The notes: a model not told the origin generated them from the letters alone. DNA of 28,886 nucleotides from Priapulus caudatus (GCF_000485595.1 NW_014577435.1:206955-235840); one strand, 5' to 3'. Shown: positions 8,759 to 17,675, counted from the first letter of the stretch. Translations and numbers: made by a program.

Positions 8759-9135
8759 CTACTTACTACTACTACGACTACTCACTACCTCGACCTCACT
8801 ACTGTACTGCTTACTGCTGCCTGCTCGCTACTGCTACGGCTGCTGTGCCTCAACTGCCTACTGCTACTCACTGCTCCATGTACTGCGGATGCTACTGCTA
8901 CTGCTACTGCGTATGCTCACTGGTACTGCTATGCGCTACCTGGACTGCCTATGCTGGCTGCTGCTACTGCTTACTTCGCTACTGCTAGCTGCCTAATTGC
9001 TACTGCCTACTGCTTTACTGCTACATTGCTACTGCTCTACTGCTACTGCCTACTACTACTCACTACTACACTCTGCCTAGCTACTACTACTACTACACTA
9101 CTACTACTCTAACACTACGACTCTACTCTAACGAC
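8680..9135. repeat. Degenerate (TAC/CTG)n trinucleotide tract
   Basis: Triplets of TAC and CTA/CTG run for about 450 bp, with a pure (ACT)n block near 8722-8756. The same TAC sequence type precedes copy 2 (16607-16670), so it marks the left boundary of the duplicated unit. Confidence 0.9.
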
Positions 9136-9189
9136 AGGCGTCAGTCGTGAAGATGACCGATGCTTCTTTCACGTTGCCTCCATGCTACG

Positions 9190-9660
9190 GTCTGTCTCTC
9201 TCTCTCAACACTCCCAGTCTCACGGGAGCCTCCTCTCCTTTTCTTCCCTCTTTCTTCCTTTTTCTCTCTCTGCTCGCGCTCTCGGTGATTTATTCTTTCT
9301 TTCTCTCTCTCTTGCTCTCTCTCTCTCATCACTTTGCTTTCCAGCTCGAAGCGATTTCCTTTCTCTCTCCTTCTAGCGCCCTCTCACTTACTCTCTGCGT
9401 AGGTAGTTTTCTCTCGCGATTAAGCGTCTCTCTCCCCCTCTCGCTCTTGATCTCTCTTGCTTTCTCTCCCTCTTCTTCGCTGTCTCTCGTTTTCTCTTCT
9501 CCTCTTTCTCTCGCTTCCTATTACATCGACTATTCGCTTGCTCGTTAGTGATTTTCGTTTACGCGCGCGCTCCCGTCTCTTGCGCTGGGCTCCCGTAGTC
9601 CGTCTTTCTCTCCTCCCTTCCTCTCTCTCTCCCCTCGCGCCACATGACTCTTTTGCACTC
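9190..9660. repeat. CT-rich tract of copy 1
   Basis: A polypyrimidine tract dominated by CTCTCTCT, with TTCCTTT and CGCG interruptions. It corresponds to 16725-17165 and about 18040-18450. Open frames are low-complexity artefacts. Confidence 0.9.
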
Positions 9661-9731
9661 GCGGCTCTATTAGCTCATTTAGTCTAATGGGTGTTCTGTG
9701 AGTACATGGCAGAAAGCAAACTTCTCAACGT

Positions 9732-9771
9732 ATAGTGGCGGCCACCCAGAGCTTGAAGGTGGTCCGCTATA
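9732..9771. other. Hairpin conserved in all three copies (copy 1)
   Basis: GCGGCCACC at 9738-9746 pairs with GGTGGTCCGC at 9758-9767 (one bulged T) around an AGAGCTTGAA loop. The corresponding stem in copy 2 is GCGAACAC with GTGTTCGC (17259-17266, 17277-17284), with the loop unchanged. Both sides of the stem differ between copies in a way that keeps pairing. Confidence 0.5.
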
Positions 9772-10181
9772 TATGCAATGACTATTTGCACATAGAGATC
9801 CGTACAAGCTGTAGGTCTCGCCGCTATTACCGGACGTTGCTTCGTGAGACCCTAATGACTGTCCTCTCCATGCCAGGATAGCAAGCTTTGCGCATCGGGC
9901 AGATGACCAACTGCTGGATACCTGCTCACAGCAATAGTAATGAGCGAGTAACGCTGTTTTCCTGGTCACAGCTTGAAGAAAGCGCTTAGCTGACCTTCTA
10001 ATGAGTCAGAAGTCCCAGAATCCCAGAAATGTCAGTTACCCAGAATGTCCCTCATTGCGTGCTGGTGTGCGTGCGCGCGGCGTGTGTGCGTGCTTTCAGC
10101 CGATAGTCAATACAGGCGCAGTGCGGATATAGTTTAGAAATCGCCAACCTGATTTGGTCAGCACACGTCGTTGCCAGATCG

Positions 10182-10403
10182 CTGTACATGTGTACATGAG
10201 TACCATGTGTACGATGCGGGACATGTGCACATGTGGCTACTGTGCTAATGTGTAATGCTGTACATGGTACATGGTACATGCTGCTTACATGCTGTACATG
10301 TGTACATGTGTACATGTGTACATGTGTACATGTGTACATGTGTACATGTGTACATGTGTACATGTGTATATGAGTACATGTGTACATGTGTACATGTGTA
10401 CAT
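10182..10403. repeat. (ACATGTGT)n octamer array, copy 1
   Basis: Tandem TGTACATG/ACATGTGT octamers, purest from about 10294 to 10400 and with scattered variant units upstream. Reverse-strand frames read as repeated MYTCTHVH and are artefacts. A second, less regular array of the same octamer lies at 11793-11920, beyond the foldback element. Confidence 0.93.
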
Positions 10404-11230
10404 CTGTAATGCAGCTATGATCGTATAGGTACCAGGTTCTGCTTTTGGCACGGGCAATATACCCTTAGGTTAACACGATTAATAGACAGACGTGGAAGAA
10501 CGTATGACAAACACAAAGTATACGTACAACAAATAGTTCTATTGGGTCTCTCACTGAGTAGTACAAAGAATGCTATAAACCTCTACGTCTAATGTTACGT
10601 ACACGTTCGTTTACGTAACTAGACTCAAAGATACCGACTCAAAGGAATCTTCAGACTCAAACATAGAACACTGTGTCTCAATCGAGTTTAAAACACATAT
10701 TATGCACACAGTATAAGACGCAAGACAATGCTAAGATAAAACCTTACTCACAAGGCTCTGTTCGAAAACGTCTCTTTTTATTCTACTTTCACGTCAATTA
10801 ACCCGCTATATCACATGACTAAAGTCGGTCACACCTTGGTCAGAACTTACCACTGTCGCTAACTTTCGATAGGGAGGGGGAGAATCCTGGGAGTCCTATA
10901 TCCAGGGGTCCTACCTGGAACTACGCACCGTGGTGGTACCAGTCCCTGAAAAGTAATCAGTCATTTACGAGGTCAGGACTGTCACAAGCCTATCTTGCCT
11001 TTGCTAATCTGCATGTTAAATAGGTGTGGGATTTTGCTTCATTACATTACCCCCTTACCTATGAAAAGTTGTGAGTTATTATCTTATAGCGAACAACTTC
11101 AATGATACTATTGTACGTTTATATACACGTTTCATTTTAAAGGTTGCTCAATTGTTATTATTTTAATGTTTCCTAGATTTCATCCATTTGATATTTGGTT
11201 TTGTTTTTTTAGAATTTTTTGTCGAGTAAA
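10404..11230. other. Unassigned block shared by copies 1 and 3
   Basis: No coding sequence or RNA gene is recognised in about 0.8 kb. It is conserved with small indels at about 19530-20420. At its right end is a 29-bp sequence (11018-11046) that recurs at 11760-11788, flanking the foldback segment. Confidence 0.5.
11018..11046 (+). repeat. 29-bp direct repeat, left member
   Basis: The sequence beginning AAATAGGTGTGGGATTTTG matches 11760-11788 with one difference (T/C). Both members are kept in copy 3 (near 20205 and 21656). The two copies bracket about 0.7 kb holding the 23-bp minisatellite and the foldback element. Confidence 0.75.
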
Positions 11231-11385
11231 TAATGTGTGCTAACCGTTGCCTAACATGTTATTACAACCTAGAGGTGTCAAAATGGTTCCGATGTCTGTT
11301 GTCGTCAGTTGCCCGTGGGTGCAACTGCGTAGCTGGATCCGGGGTTCATCTCTGGGGTTGGTTCCGTGGGAGCCTCTCTGGGGCT

Positions 11386-11454
11386 GGATCCGGGATATCT
11401 CCGTGGTGGGATCCGGGACATCTCCGTGTTGGGATCCGGGACATCGCCGTGGTG
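11386..11454 (+). repeat. 23-bp GGATCCGGG minisatellite, three units
   Basis: Three units at 11386-11408, 11409-11431 and 11432-11454 start with GGATCCGGGAYATC and end CCGTGKTG. Looser GGATCC/GTTCCG units precede them from about 11333. Degenerate counterparts occur in copy 3 at about 20540-20640. Confidence 0.85.
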
Positions 11455-11479
11455 GTGGTCGTCTGTCGTGGTGGTGGTC

Positions 11480-11714
11480 CATCGGTGTTGGGTTTGTCTA
11501 TATTCAGGCCGGTACAGGAGATAATTTGCATATTTTGTCACTTGGTTTGTGTTATAACCAATCAGTTGTAATCGCGGTGGAGAANNNNNNNNNNNNNNNN
11601 NNNNNNNNNTTCTCCACCGCGATTACAACTGATTGGTTATAACACAAACCACGTGATAAAATATGCAAATTATCTCCTGTACCGGCCTGAATATAGACAA
11701 ACCCATCGGTGTTG
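11480..11714. mobile_element. Foldback DNA transposon, Mutator-like by its 11-bp duplication
   Basis: An 11-bp direct repeat CATCGGTGTTG (11480-11490 and 11704-11714) flanks an inverted-repeat element. The terminal arms start GGTTTGTCTATATTCAGG on the left (11491) and are complementary to the right end (to 11703). Counting the flanking base, arms of 95 bp each (11490-11584, 11610-11704) match with two mismatches. A 25-N assembly gap sits between the arms. Target duplications of 9-11 bp with long terminal inverted repeats are typical of Mutator-like (MULE) and foldback elements. No transposase is present, so it is non-autonomous. The gap hides the interior; copy 3 suggests it is a longer GA/CT-rich palindrome. 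Confidence 0.7.
11585..11609. other. Assembly gap of 25 N
   Basis: A run of 25 N lies exactly at the dyad centre between two inverted arms. The size is likely a placeholder, since the matching place in copy 3 carries about 0.7 kb. Any frame drawn across it is invalid. Confidence 0.99.
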
Positions 11715-11759
11715 TGGGTGCGCTGGCCTGTGGTGGATTAGGTGCGGTGGATTAGGTAC

Positions 11760-11788
11760 AAATAGGTGCGGGATTTTGCTTCATTACA
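11760..11788 (+). repeat. 29-bp direct repeat, right member
   Basis: Partner of 11018-11046, with C in place of T at one position. It is followed directly by the second octamer array. Confidence 0.75.
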
Positions 11789-11792
11789 CATC

Positions 11793-11920
11793 TGAACATG
11801 TGTACATGTATACATCTGTACATGTGTACCTACATCTGTAGCCTACATGTGTACATCTGTGTATGTGCACATCTATGTATGTGTACATGTGTAGATGTGT
11901 ACATCTGTAATGAGTACATA
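11793..11920. repeat. Second ACATGTGT/ACATCTGT octamer array, copy 1
   Basis: Irregular octamers of the TGTACATG and TGTACATC type. It is the same repeat family as the array at 10182-10403, now on the other side of the foldback element. The counterpart in copy 3 is at about 21690-21850. Confidence 0.85.
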
Positions 11921-13962
11921 TGTATACTGGTAGAAGCAGACAGTAACAATAATCCATAGCAAGACGATTTAATAAGAAATTCCAAAGTAGGAAAATTTTC
12001 CATTGTTATTTTTACAAAAGTTCCGATAAACCTCATTTACAAAATATTTAAAAAATAATAAAAGAAGCTTAATTTTAGACGTCGATTACGTATTATTATA
12101 AAGACATGAAAAATATTGTGACTCAGGGCTTTAGCGATGAGCGTTGAGTTACTCGCAGAGTAACTGACTGCGCTTTCTTGCACAACGAAATCATGAGACG
12201 ACCTGCCAAAACATTTGCGGAATGTTTTCGTAAATAGAGATTTCGAGCTAGTCATGCGCAGGCAAATACCCATGAGCAGAATAGTGATTGGGTATGAATA
12301 AAAAGTCAATGAAAGAAATAAGTAATAAAATCAGTTGGTCACACACACACGTTATGATGTTACGTAATCTAGGAAAGATGGCGCCGTGATCGCGAGCTCA
12401 TCGAACCGCGAGCGTTGAACTAGACGTGACTCTTACATTTCCAAATTCTAATTTTGACATAAAAACTCAATTTACAAATTAATGTACGCGCTCTGTGTGC
12501 ATTTATTCTATTATTTAAATGGATGTAGCTAATAGGGCAAAAAATTCCTGCTTTCACGCAAGTTAGCAAAAAAACACGAATAAACGCGTCGGCGAGCCTA
12601 ATGCAGATGTAGCGTCAAATAAAGCCATAGCAACCTGGCGTGTTTTGAAGACTGTTTCTGGTTACAATCGCCACATCTGCTGCAACCGAACGTTAACGAT
12701 GTTATTGTACGTAAATAAATTCAGTTTATGTTATTAATTAACTTTGCTAGACTGCATTTAGCCACTTTCCTCCAGAGAAAATGTTTCAAAAATCTACCTT
12801 GCATCATATAAGCTGAAAGTCGGTATATAGCAGCTGCCATTAATTAATATAGCAAAGATCTTTTTCTTATGCTACGATATGTAGCATACACATCAGCGGA
12901 GCCTACGGTATATACTAACCGAAAATGCTGATTACGATCAAGGACGGAACCAATTATGTTCATGAAATTTAAGAAATTTGAGAGGTAATACCATAGAAAA
13001 AAATATAAGAGTGTAGTCTTGTTTATTTACAGCGAACGTATAACTCTGGAGTGTGTTATTTATGCAGTAAAATTTTTTTCTCAGATTATTGCCTTCTAAA
13101 TTTAGGCTGTGATTAGTGTGTGAGTGCGATATTGTGATCTGAACGTCTTGTAATTAACTGCAAAATGCGGCAATTAATTAATACTCACTGTTCTTACATG
13201 AAGTTTATTCTATGTACATAGAAGGGATGCATGTTGACTGCATTTCTCACATTCTAGCGTGATTATAGGGCAAGGTTACTGACCAGACCCGTATGCCGGT
13301 TGACCCTTTGGTTGGACAATGATGAGGAAAAAGTAACTAAAACTAAACTCTAAGTTCGAGGTTATGTGGAAGTCGTCTAGACTGGTCCCACTAGTCGTTG
13401 AGCATTGAAAGCCAGCAATGCAGCTACTTCTGGAATCAGTCTAGTTCTCGGTAGAAAGACCTGTGCAGATACAAGAGCTTTTAATACCTTATAATACAAT
13501 AAGATCTTGATAGATACAAGAATGGTACATATACTAATCAGTTGCTCGCACGACAGTATGGAACACTCACGCAACTGTATTATATAGACCACTGGCGTTA
13601 CCGATAGCTAAAGGTCAGTCAAATGTCGGAGGTAAAAAAACGCGTGTAATTTCCTCCCGTTCTTTAATAGAATCGGCGCTTTGGTCGCCTAGATTTTCCC
13701 TCTAACGGAGGGCGGTAATTTAGTCCGCTACTGTATACGTGTGCGTTCATTTAGCGTACGTGAAATACACAACTCGTGCAGCGCGCATGCTGCAATCAAA
13801 CAGGGAATCAAAACATCGCAACCGACATTTTAATGTTATCGGTTAATTGAGAAAAAAACCAGCAACTATGGTTTGTTGAGTAATTAAAATTTCTCGGCGA
13901 TATTTCTAAAAAATACATCAATGACGATAAGGTTGCATCAGATAAAATAATGGGTTAATTAG
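11921..13962. other. Unassigned AT-rich block upstream of the LTR
   Basis: Two kilobases with no recognised gene; short reverse-strand frames (12037-12309, 13377-13592) have no motifs. Most of it aligns with copy 3, with two exceptions. About 12045-12600 is replaced by largely different sequence (21990-22715), and copy 3 carries a 1.64-kb insertion after the point matching about 13507. It could hold part of an older element, but I see no diagnostic feature. Confidence 0.5.
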
Positions 13963-14110
13963 TGTTATGATATATGACCGCTAGAAGTCGCGTGGGAAAA
14001 CACAGGGTGTGTCGCGTGGTATGCGCGCATAGTGTAGAATCAAATAAAACGAGTTATTCTAAAAAGATATCTGCGTTGACTTTGCACATGTGTGAGCATC
14101 AAACACAACA
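13963..14110 (+). mobile_element. 5' long terminal repeat of the Ty3/gypsy element, copy 1
   Basis: The 148-bp segment starts TGTTATGA and ends CACAACA, giving the expected TG..CA ends inside a TGTT/AACA inverted repeat. It contains an AATAAA-type polyadenylation signal (CAAATAAAAC at 14041-14050) followed by a T-rich and GT-containing region. It is immediately followed by a primer-binding-site-like sequence. The start is inferred because no 3' LTR lies in the window to compare. The length is at the short end for this class. Confidence 0.7.
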
Positions 14111-14122
14111 TGGTGTCAGAAG
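14111..14122 (+). promoter_or_regulatory. Primer-binding site of the retrotransposon
   Basis: TGGTGTCAGAAG directly abuts the LTR end CA. Primer-binding sites of LTR elements begin TGG, complementary to the CCA tail of a tRNA, and TGGTGTCAGAAG is a form I recall from many invertebrate Ty3/gypsy elements. I cannot name the tRNA with certainty. Confidence 0.7.
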
Positions 14123-14328
14123 ATAGAAACGAAGTACGTCACGTCACAATGGCAGTAGTTTGCTAACGGCAAAGACGAAACAGCCTTAGTATGGTACATC
14201 TACTTGACATAGGGATTGCAAGTACATCACAGCGACTGACCTCACACTGGTAACATAAACTTGCGTACGCAGTTGTGGAGGAATATACAGGACTCGTTGA
14301 GGTGTGAAACACGCAACACAGATCAAAG

Positions 14329-14940
14329 ATGACGGAGCTCACAGGCATACCGATACCCTCCATGGACTGGAATGCAAATAACCTCCCAAAGGCATTCAGG
14401 AAATTTCAGCAGACATGTGAGTTTATATTTAATGGCCCACTGGAACGTAAATCTGACGCGGTGAGAACCCAGTATTTGATGCTGTGGATAGGTGAAGAGG
14501 GCAGAGACATTCGGGAGAGTTGGGAGTTGACAGCTGCACAAGCCTCAGACCTTGCTCTACACTGGGAGAAGTTCAGAAGCTACGTTAAGGCAAAGTTCAA
14601 TTTTAGAGTAGCCAGGTTTCAACTACGTGCATTGACACAAGACCCAAGCGAGACCGGGGACTCATTCATGACGCGTGCACGGATTGTGTCAAGGGAGTGT
14701 GAGTACACTGCCACAGACGAACAACTGTTGTACACTCTAATAGCAGGTGTGCACAGCAAAGACATTCAGAGAAAATTAATTGCAAGAGACAGTACTTTAA
14801 CACTTGACCAGGCAACAGCCATGGTAAGAGGCTATGAGGAAACAATCAACCAAATGAATGAGATACAAGGTGCAATGAGGGTGCTCGGCCTAAATAATAA
14901 CTCATACGTAAACGTGCGGGCGATACAAAGCCTAGAATGA
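14329..14940 (+). CDS. gag: Gag capsid protein of a Ty3/gypsy-type element
   Basis: A 203-residue frame starts with ATG in AAAGATGACG context, 207 bp after the primer-binding site. It has the look of a Ty3/gypsy capsid: a tryptophan near the N-terminus (MDWNANNLP), FRKFQQTCEFIF, YLMLWIGEEGRDI, a central HWEKFRSYVKAKFN segment and a C-terminal helix-rich part with GDSFMTRARIVSRECEY and LLYTLIAGVHSKDIQRKL. The capsid assembles the particle that packages element RNA. The frame ends TGA at 14938-14940. The nucleocapsid knuckles continue just after in a different frame (see next), so the stop comes from a one-base loss in an AAA run near 14929; copy 3 has one more A there. The protein is therefore truncated relative to the full Gag. 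Confidence 0.85.
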   Translation: MTELTGIPIPSMDWNANNLPKAFRKFQQTCEFIFNGPLERKSDAVRTQYLMLWIGEEGRDIRESWELTAAQASDLALHWEKFRSYVKAKFNFRVARFQLRALTQDPSETGDSFMTRARIVSRECEYTATDEQLLYTLIAGVHSKDIQRKLIARDSTLTLDQATAMVRGYEETINQMNEIQGAMRVLGLNNNSYVNVRAIQSLE

Positions 14941-15275
14941 ATAACAAGTCTGCTCACGTTGACATGCCAAATAAGGGGTGCTGGAACTGTGGTGGAGCAC
15001 ATGCACGTGACAGCAAGTGTCCTGCTGTTGGCTCACAGTGCAACTTTTGTCATAAAATTTGGGCACTGGGCCAGAGTTTGCATTGCTAGAAAGAAAGCAC
15101 AACAGGCAGCAACCGGGGCCACAAGCAGATCAAGGCCGTATAGTGAGAGAATCTTACAGAGAAGCCAGACTAAACACCAAACTGACAGTGGACAGGTGCA
15201 TGCCATCACTGAGCAGTTTGACGGGGATCTGTTGGAGGCAGTAGAGATCGAGATATATACAAGGATGGGCCAAAA
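14931..15275 (+). pseudogene. Gag nucleocapsid zinc knuckles and linker, frameshifted
   Basis: Two knuckle motifs are visible across two frames. The first, CWNCGGAHARDSKC (14985-15026), has spacing CX2CX3HX5C rather than the usual CX2CX4HX4C. The second begins CNFCHK and continues GHWARVC after a one-base frame change at about 15055-15058. The linker then runs in frame 1 (HAITEQFDGDLLEA at about 15200-15240). A further frame change near 15270 leads into the protease. Knuckle pairs joined by a CPA-containing spacer are typical of Mag-type and related animal Ty3/gypsy elements. As it stands the region cannot be translated as one protein. Confidence 0.75.
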
Positions 15276-15740
15276 GATCAGGCATTTGCCCACGTAATTG
15301 TCAGGACCGACAATAAACGCATATACAGTGTAAAATGCAAAATAGACTGGTGCTCAGACCGACGTAATGCCAGTACATGTATACAGACAGGTATACCCAG
15401 ACGGAACAGATCAACACGGGAGACCGACAGCCGTGAAACACTCGACAGTGAAACTACATGCATATGGTGGATCGCAGATCAAGCAGTATGGCACACTCGA
15501 TGTACGCTGTCACCATAGGGGCAGAACGCATGACCTAAGTTTTCATGTGACAGTGGCACAAGGATACACGATGCTAGGACTGCGCTCGTCTATAGCATTA
15601 GGGCTGAAAACACTAAACTGTGAAAAGAAGTCCGCATGCTCAGGTTGCCACGAGAGCAGTGAAATCTCGGCGGTGAAAAGGGAATATGATACAGCCAAGG
15701 AAAAGTTGAGCGTGACGATATTTGGATCGATCGCCACTGA
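15276..15740 (+). pseudogene. pol: Pol: aspartic protease region, frameshifted
   Basis: The protease begins in frame 3 (AFAHVIVRTD, about 15285-15314) and reaches the active-site aspartate codon GAC at 15345-15347. The active-site motif D-T-G-A is broken exactly here. Two bases are missing relative to what the frame needs, and the sequence resumes as GAQTDVMPVHVYRQVYP in frame 1 (from 15349). Copy 3 keeps extra bases at the same point. The second half of the fold is seen as YGTLDVRCHH (from 15490), then THDLSFHVT and MLGLRSSIALGL (about 15571-15606), the flap and hydrophobic-glycine region. In an intact element this enzyme cleaves the Gag-Pol polyprotein. Confidence 0.75.
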
Positions 15741-16606
15741 TCCAAAAGAAGACATGATGAAGCTATATCCAGATTGTTTCCAAGGAATAGGACGGTTTCC
15801 AGGAGAATACCACATTCGGTTACGTACGGATGCAGAACCAGTCATACAGCCACCGCGACGTGTTCCAGAATCGTTGAAACAACCGCTTAAGCAGGAGTTA
15901 CAGTGCATGTTAGACCTAGACATTATCGAAGTGGTAGACGTACCAACAGACTGGGTGAATGGTCTAGTGTGTGTCACGAAACCGAACGGTGATTTGAGGA
16001 TTTGTCTTGACCCGCGGCAACTCAACAAGGCGATCAAGAGAGAGCATCATTACACACCAACTTTGGACGATGTATTACCGAAGCTTACAGGCGCTAAGGT
16101 GTTTAGCATTTTAGATGTCGGGTTATTGGAATGTAAAACTCAGCGGCGAATCAAGATTGCTCACAACGTTCAACACACCTTTTGGGCGATATTGTTTCAA
16201 AAGATTACCATTCGGTATTGTCTCCGCCCAAGACGTTTTCCAGAAGAAAGTTGACCAGACCTTTGAGAACATACCGGGTGTAGTAGGCATTGCTGATGAC
16301 ATAGTGGTATTTGGTGCCAACGATGCCGAGCACGATGCAAATCTCGTCAAGGTTCTAGAGCGAACACGGGAAGTAGGGCTAAAGTTGAATCCAAGTAAGT
16401 GTGTGATAAAGAAGCAAATGATAAAGTTCTTTGGCAACTATCTCACTGACAAAGGTCTAGAGCCAGACCCTGACAAGATAGCTGCTATAACAGATATGCC
16501 ATCGCCGCAATCTGCCAGCGAGCTACAATCTATACTTGGTTTAGCAAACTACCTGGGAAGGTACACGCCGAAGTTAGCCACGATCACGGCACCGCTCAGA
16601 GACCTA
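15741..16606 (+). pseudogene. pol: Pol: reverse transcriptase, frameshifted and cut short
   Basis: Reverse transcriptase motifs follow the family order. In frame 1 are FPGEYHIRLRTDAEPV, the LDLDIIEVVDVPTDWV region, KPNGDLRICLDPRQLNKAI and FSILD (first catalytic Asp, about 16114-16116). A frame change at 16117-16119 follows; copy 3 has two more bases here. Frame 2 then gives SGYWNVKL, the TPFGRYCFKRLPFGI block, IADD at 16289-16300 (the YxDD box with Ile in the first place), GLKLNPSKC and FFGNYLT. The last part, GLANYLGRY and TAPLRDL, is the linker to RNase H. Similarity stops at 16606 and an ACT repeat begins. RNase H, integrase and the 3' LTR are absent in this copy. Copy 3 continues into RNase H at the same point, so the end here is a rearrangement or assembly junction. 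Confidence 0.88.
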
Positions 16607-16670
16607 ACTACTGCTACTACTACTACTACTAACACTACTACTACTACTAACACTACTACTCTACTCTACG
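16607..16670. repeat. (ACT)n trinucleotide repeat at the pol junction
   Basis: ACT triplets with two AAC interruptions start directly after the last pol codon (CTA at 16604-16606). Because the repeat length keeps the frame, pol reads on into threonines. Those threonines and the serine/leucine-rich tail that follows are not part of the protein. Confidence 0.95.
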
Positions 16671-16724
16671 CACAGGGTCAGTGTGAAGATGACGATGCTT
16701 CTTTCACGTTGCCTCCATGTACGT

Positions 16725-16990
16725 CTGTCTCTCTCTCTCAACCTCTCCCAGTCTCACCTGAGCCTCCTCTCTTTTTCTTCCCCCTCTTTCTTCCTTTTTT
16801 TCTCTCTCTCGCGCTCTCTTGATTTTTCTTTCTTTCTCTCTCTCTTGCTCTCTCTCTCTCTCACTTTGCTTCCAGCTCGAATCGATTTCTTTCTCTCTCC
16901 TTCTAGCCGCCTCTCACTTACTCTCTGCGTAGTAGTTTCTCTCGCGTAAAGCCGTCTCTCTCTCTCTCTCGCTCACTTTCTCTCTTTCTT

Positions 16991-17032
<42 letters not shown>

Positions 17033-17165
17033 TCTCTCTCTCTCTCTCTCCGTATACATCGACCTATTGCTCTCGTTAGTGATTTCGTTTACGCTGCCGC
17101 TCCCGTCTCTGCGTTGCTCCCGTATTCCTCTTTCCTCTCCTCCCTCCTCTCTCTCTCTCCCTCGC
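16725..17165. repeat. CT-rich tract of copy 2
   Basis: A polypyrimidine tract matching 9190-9660, with a near-pure CT run around 16996-17050. No coding meaning. Confidence 0.93.
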
Positions 17166-17251
17166 ACGTGATCTTTTGCACTCGCACTCTATTACTCATT
17201 ACGTCTAATGGGTGTTTTGCTGATAATGGAGAAAGCATGAACTTTCAACGC

Positions 17252-17287
17252 TATAGTGGCGAACACAGAGCTTGAAGTGTTCGCTAT
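17252..17287. other. Hairpin conserved in all three copies (copy 2)
   Basis: GCGAACAC (17259-17266) pairs perfectly with GTGTTCGC (17277-17284) around the loop AGAGCTTGAA. It is flanked by CTATAGTG on the left and TATATAT on the right. See copy 1 at 9732-9771 for the altered but still paired stem. Confidence 0.55.
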
Positions 17288-17508
17288 ATATCAATGACTA
17301 TTTCACATAGAGAATCGTACAGCTAGTCTCGCTTATTACGGACGTGCTTCGTGAGACCTAATGACTCCTTCCATCCATGATAGCAAAGCCTTGCGATCGG
17401 GCAGATAGACCAACTGCTGGAACCTGCTCACAGCAATAGTAATGAGCGATATACGCTGTTTCTTTCCTGTCAACATTGAAGGAAAGGCTTAGCTGACCTT
17501 CTAATGAG

Positions 17509-17560
17509 TCAGAATGTCCCAGAATTACCCAGAATGTCAGAATTACCCAGAATGTCCCTC
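17509..17560. repeat. 18-20 bp CAGAATGTCCC tandem repeat
   Basis: Three short units with the core CAGAATGTC and AGAATTACC lie between AATGAG (17503-17508) and CTCATT (17558-17563), which are complementary to each other. Counterparts are at about 10005-10055 and 18885-18945. Confidence 0.7.
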
Positions 17561-17675
17561 ATTGCGTGCTGGCGTGCGTGCGCGCGGGCGTGTGTGCGTG
17601 CTTTCAGCCATTATCAATACAGGCGCAGTGCCGGATATAGTTAGAAATCGCAACGATTTGGTCAGCAACGTCTGC

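Larger units (their letters stand above)
9136..16606 (+). repeat. Large duplicated unit, copy 1
   Basis: This is the first copy of a unit that recurs at 16607-17805 (left part only) and 17806-28886. It starts at the GTCAGT..GAAGATGAC..GATGCTTCTTTCACG segment just after the TAC tract. It ends inside the reverse transcriptase reading frame, where pol changes abruptly to an ACT repeat. Order inside: CT tract, hairpin, GCGTGC-rich patch, octamer array, unassigned block, 23-bp minisatellite, foldback element with N gap, second octamer array, AT-rich block, LTR, gag, pol. Confidence 0.85.

Noticed and set aside
8394-8996. 200-codon frame with a proline-rich start
   Set aside because: Starts in a C-rich patch and runs into the TAC repeat; no domain, no splice or promoter context.
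10182-10403. CRISPR array
   Set aside because: Contiguous octamers without spacers, in a eukaryotic context.
10052-10457. Reverse-strand MYTCTHVH repeat proteins, also at 17543-17807
   Set aside because: Octamer repeat translated in all frames; no flanking gene structure.
14959-15297. Separate gene of 112 codons after gag
   Set aside because: Its recognisable parts (GHWARVC and HAITEQFDG) are the nucleocapsid end and linker; the first third is out-of-frame reading of the first knuckle.
16607-16822. Threonine- and serine-rich C-terminus of pol
   Set aside because: Translation of the ACT and CT repeats after the break; not part of any polymerase.
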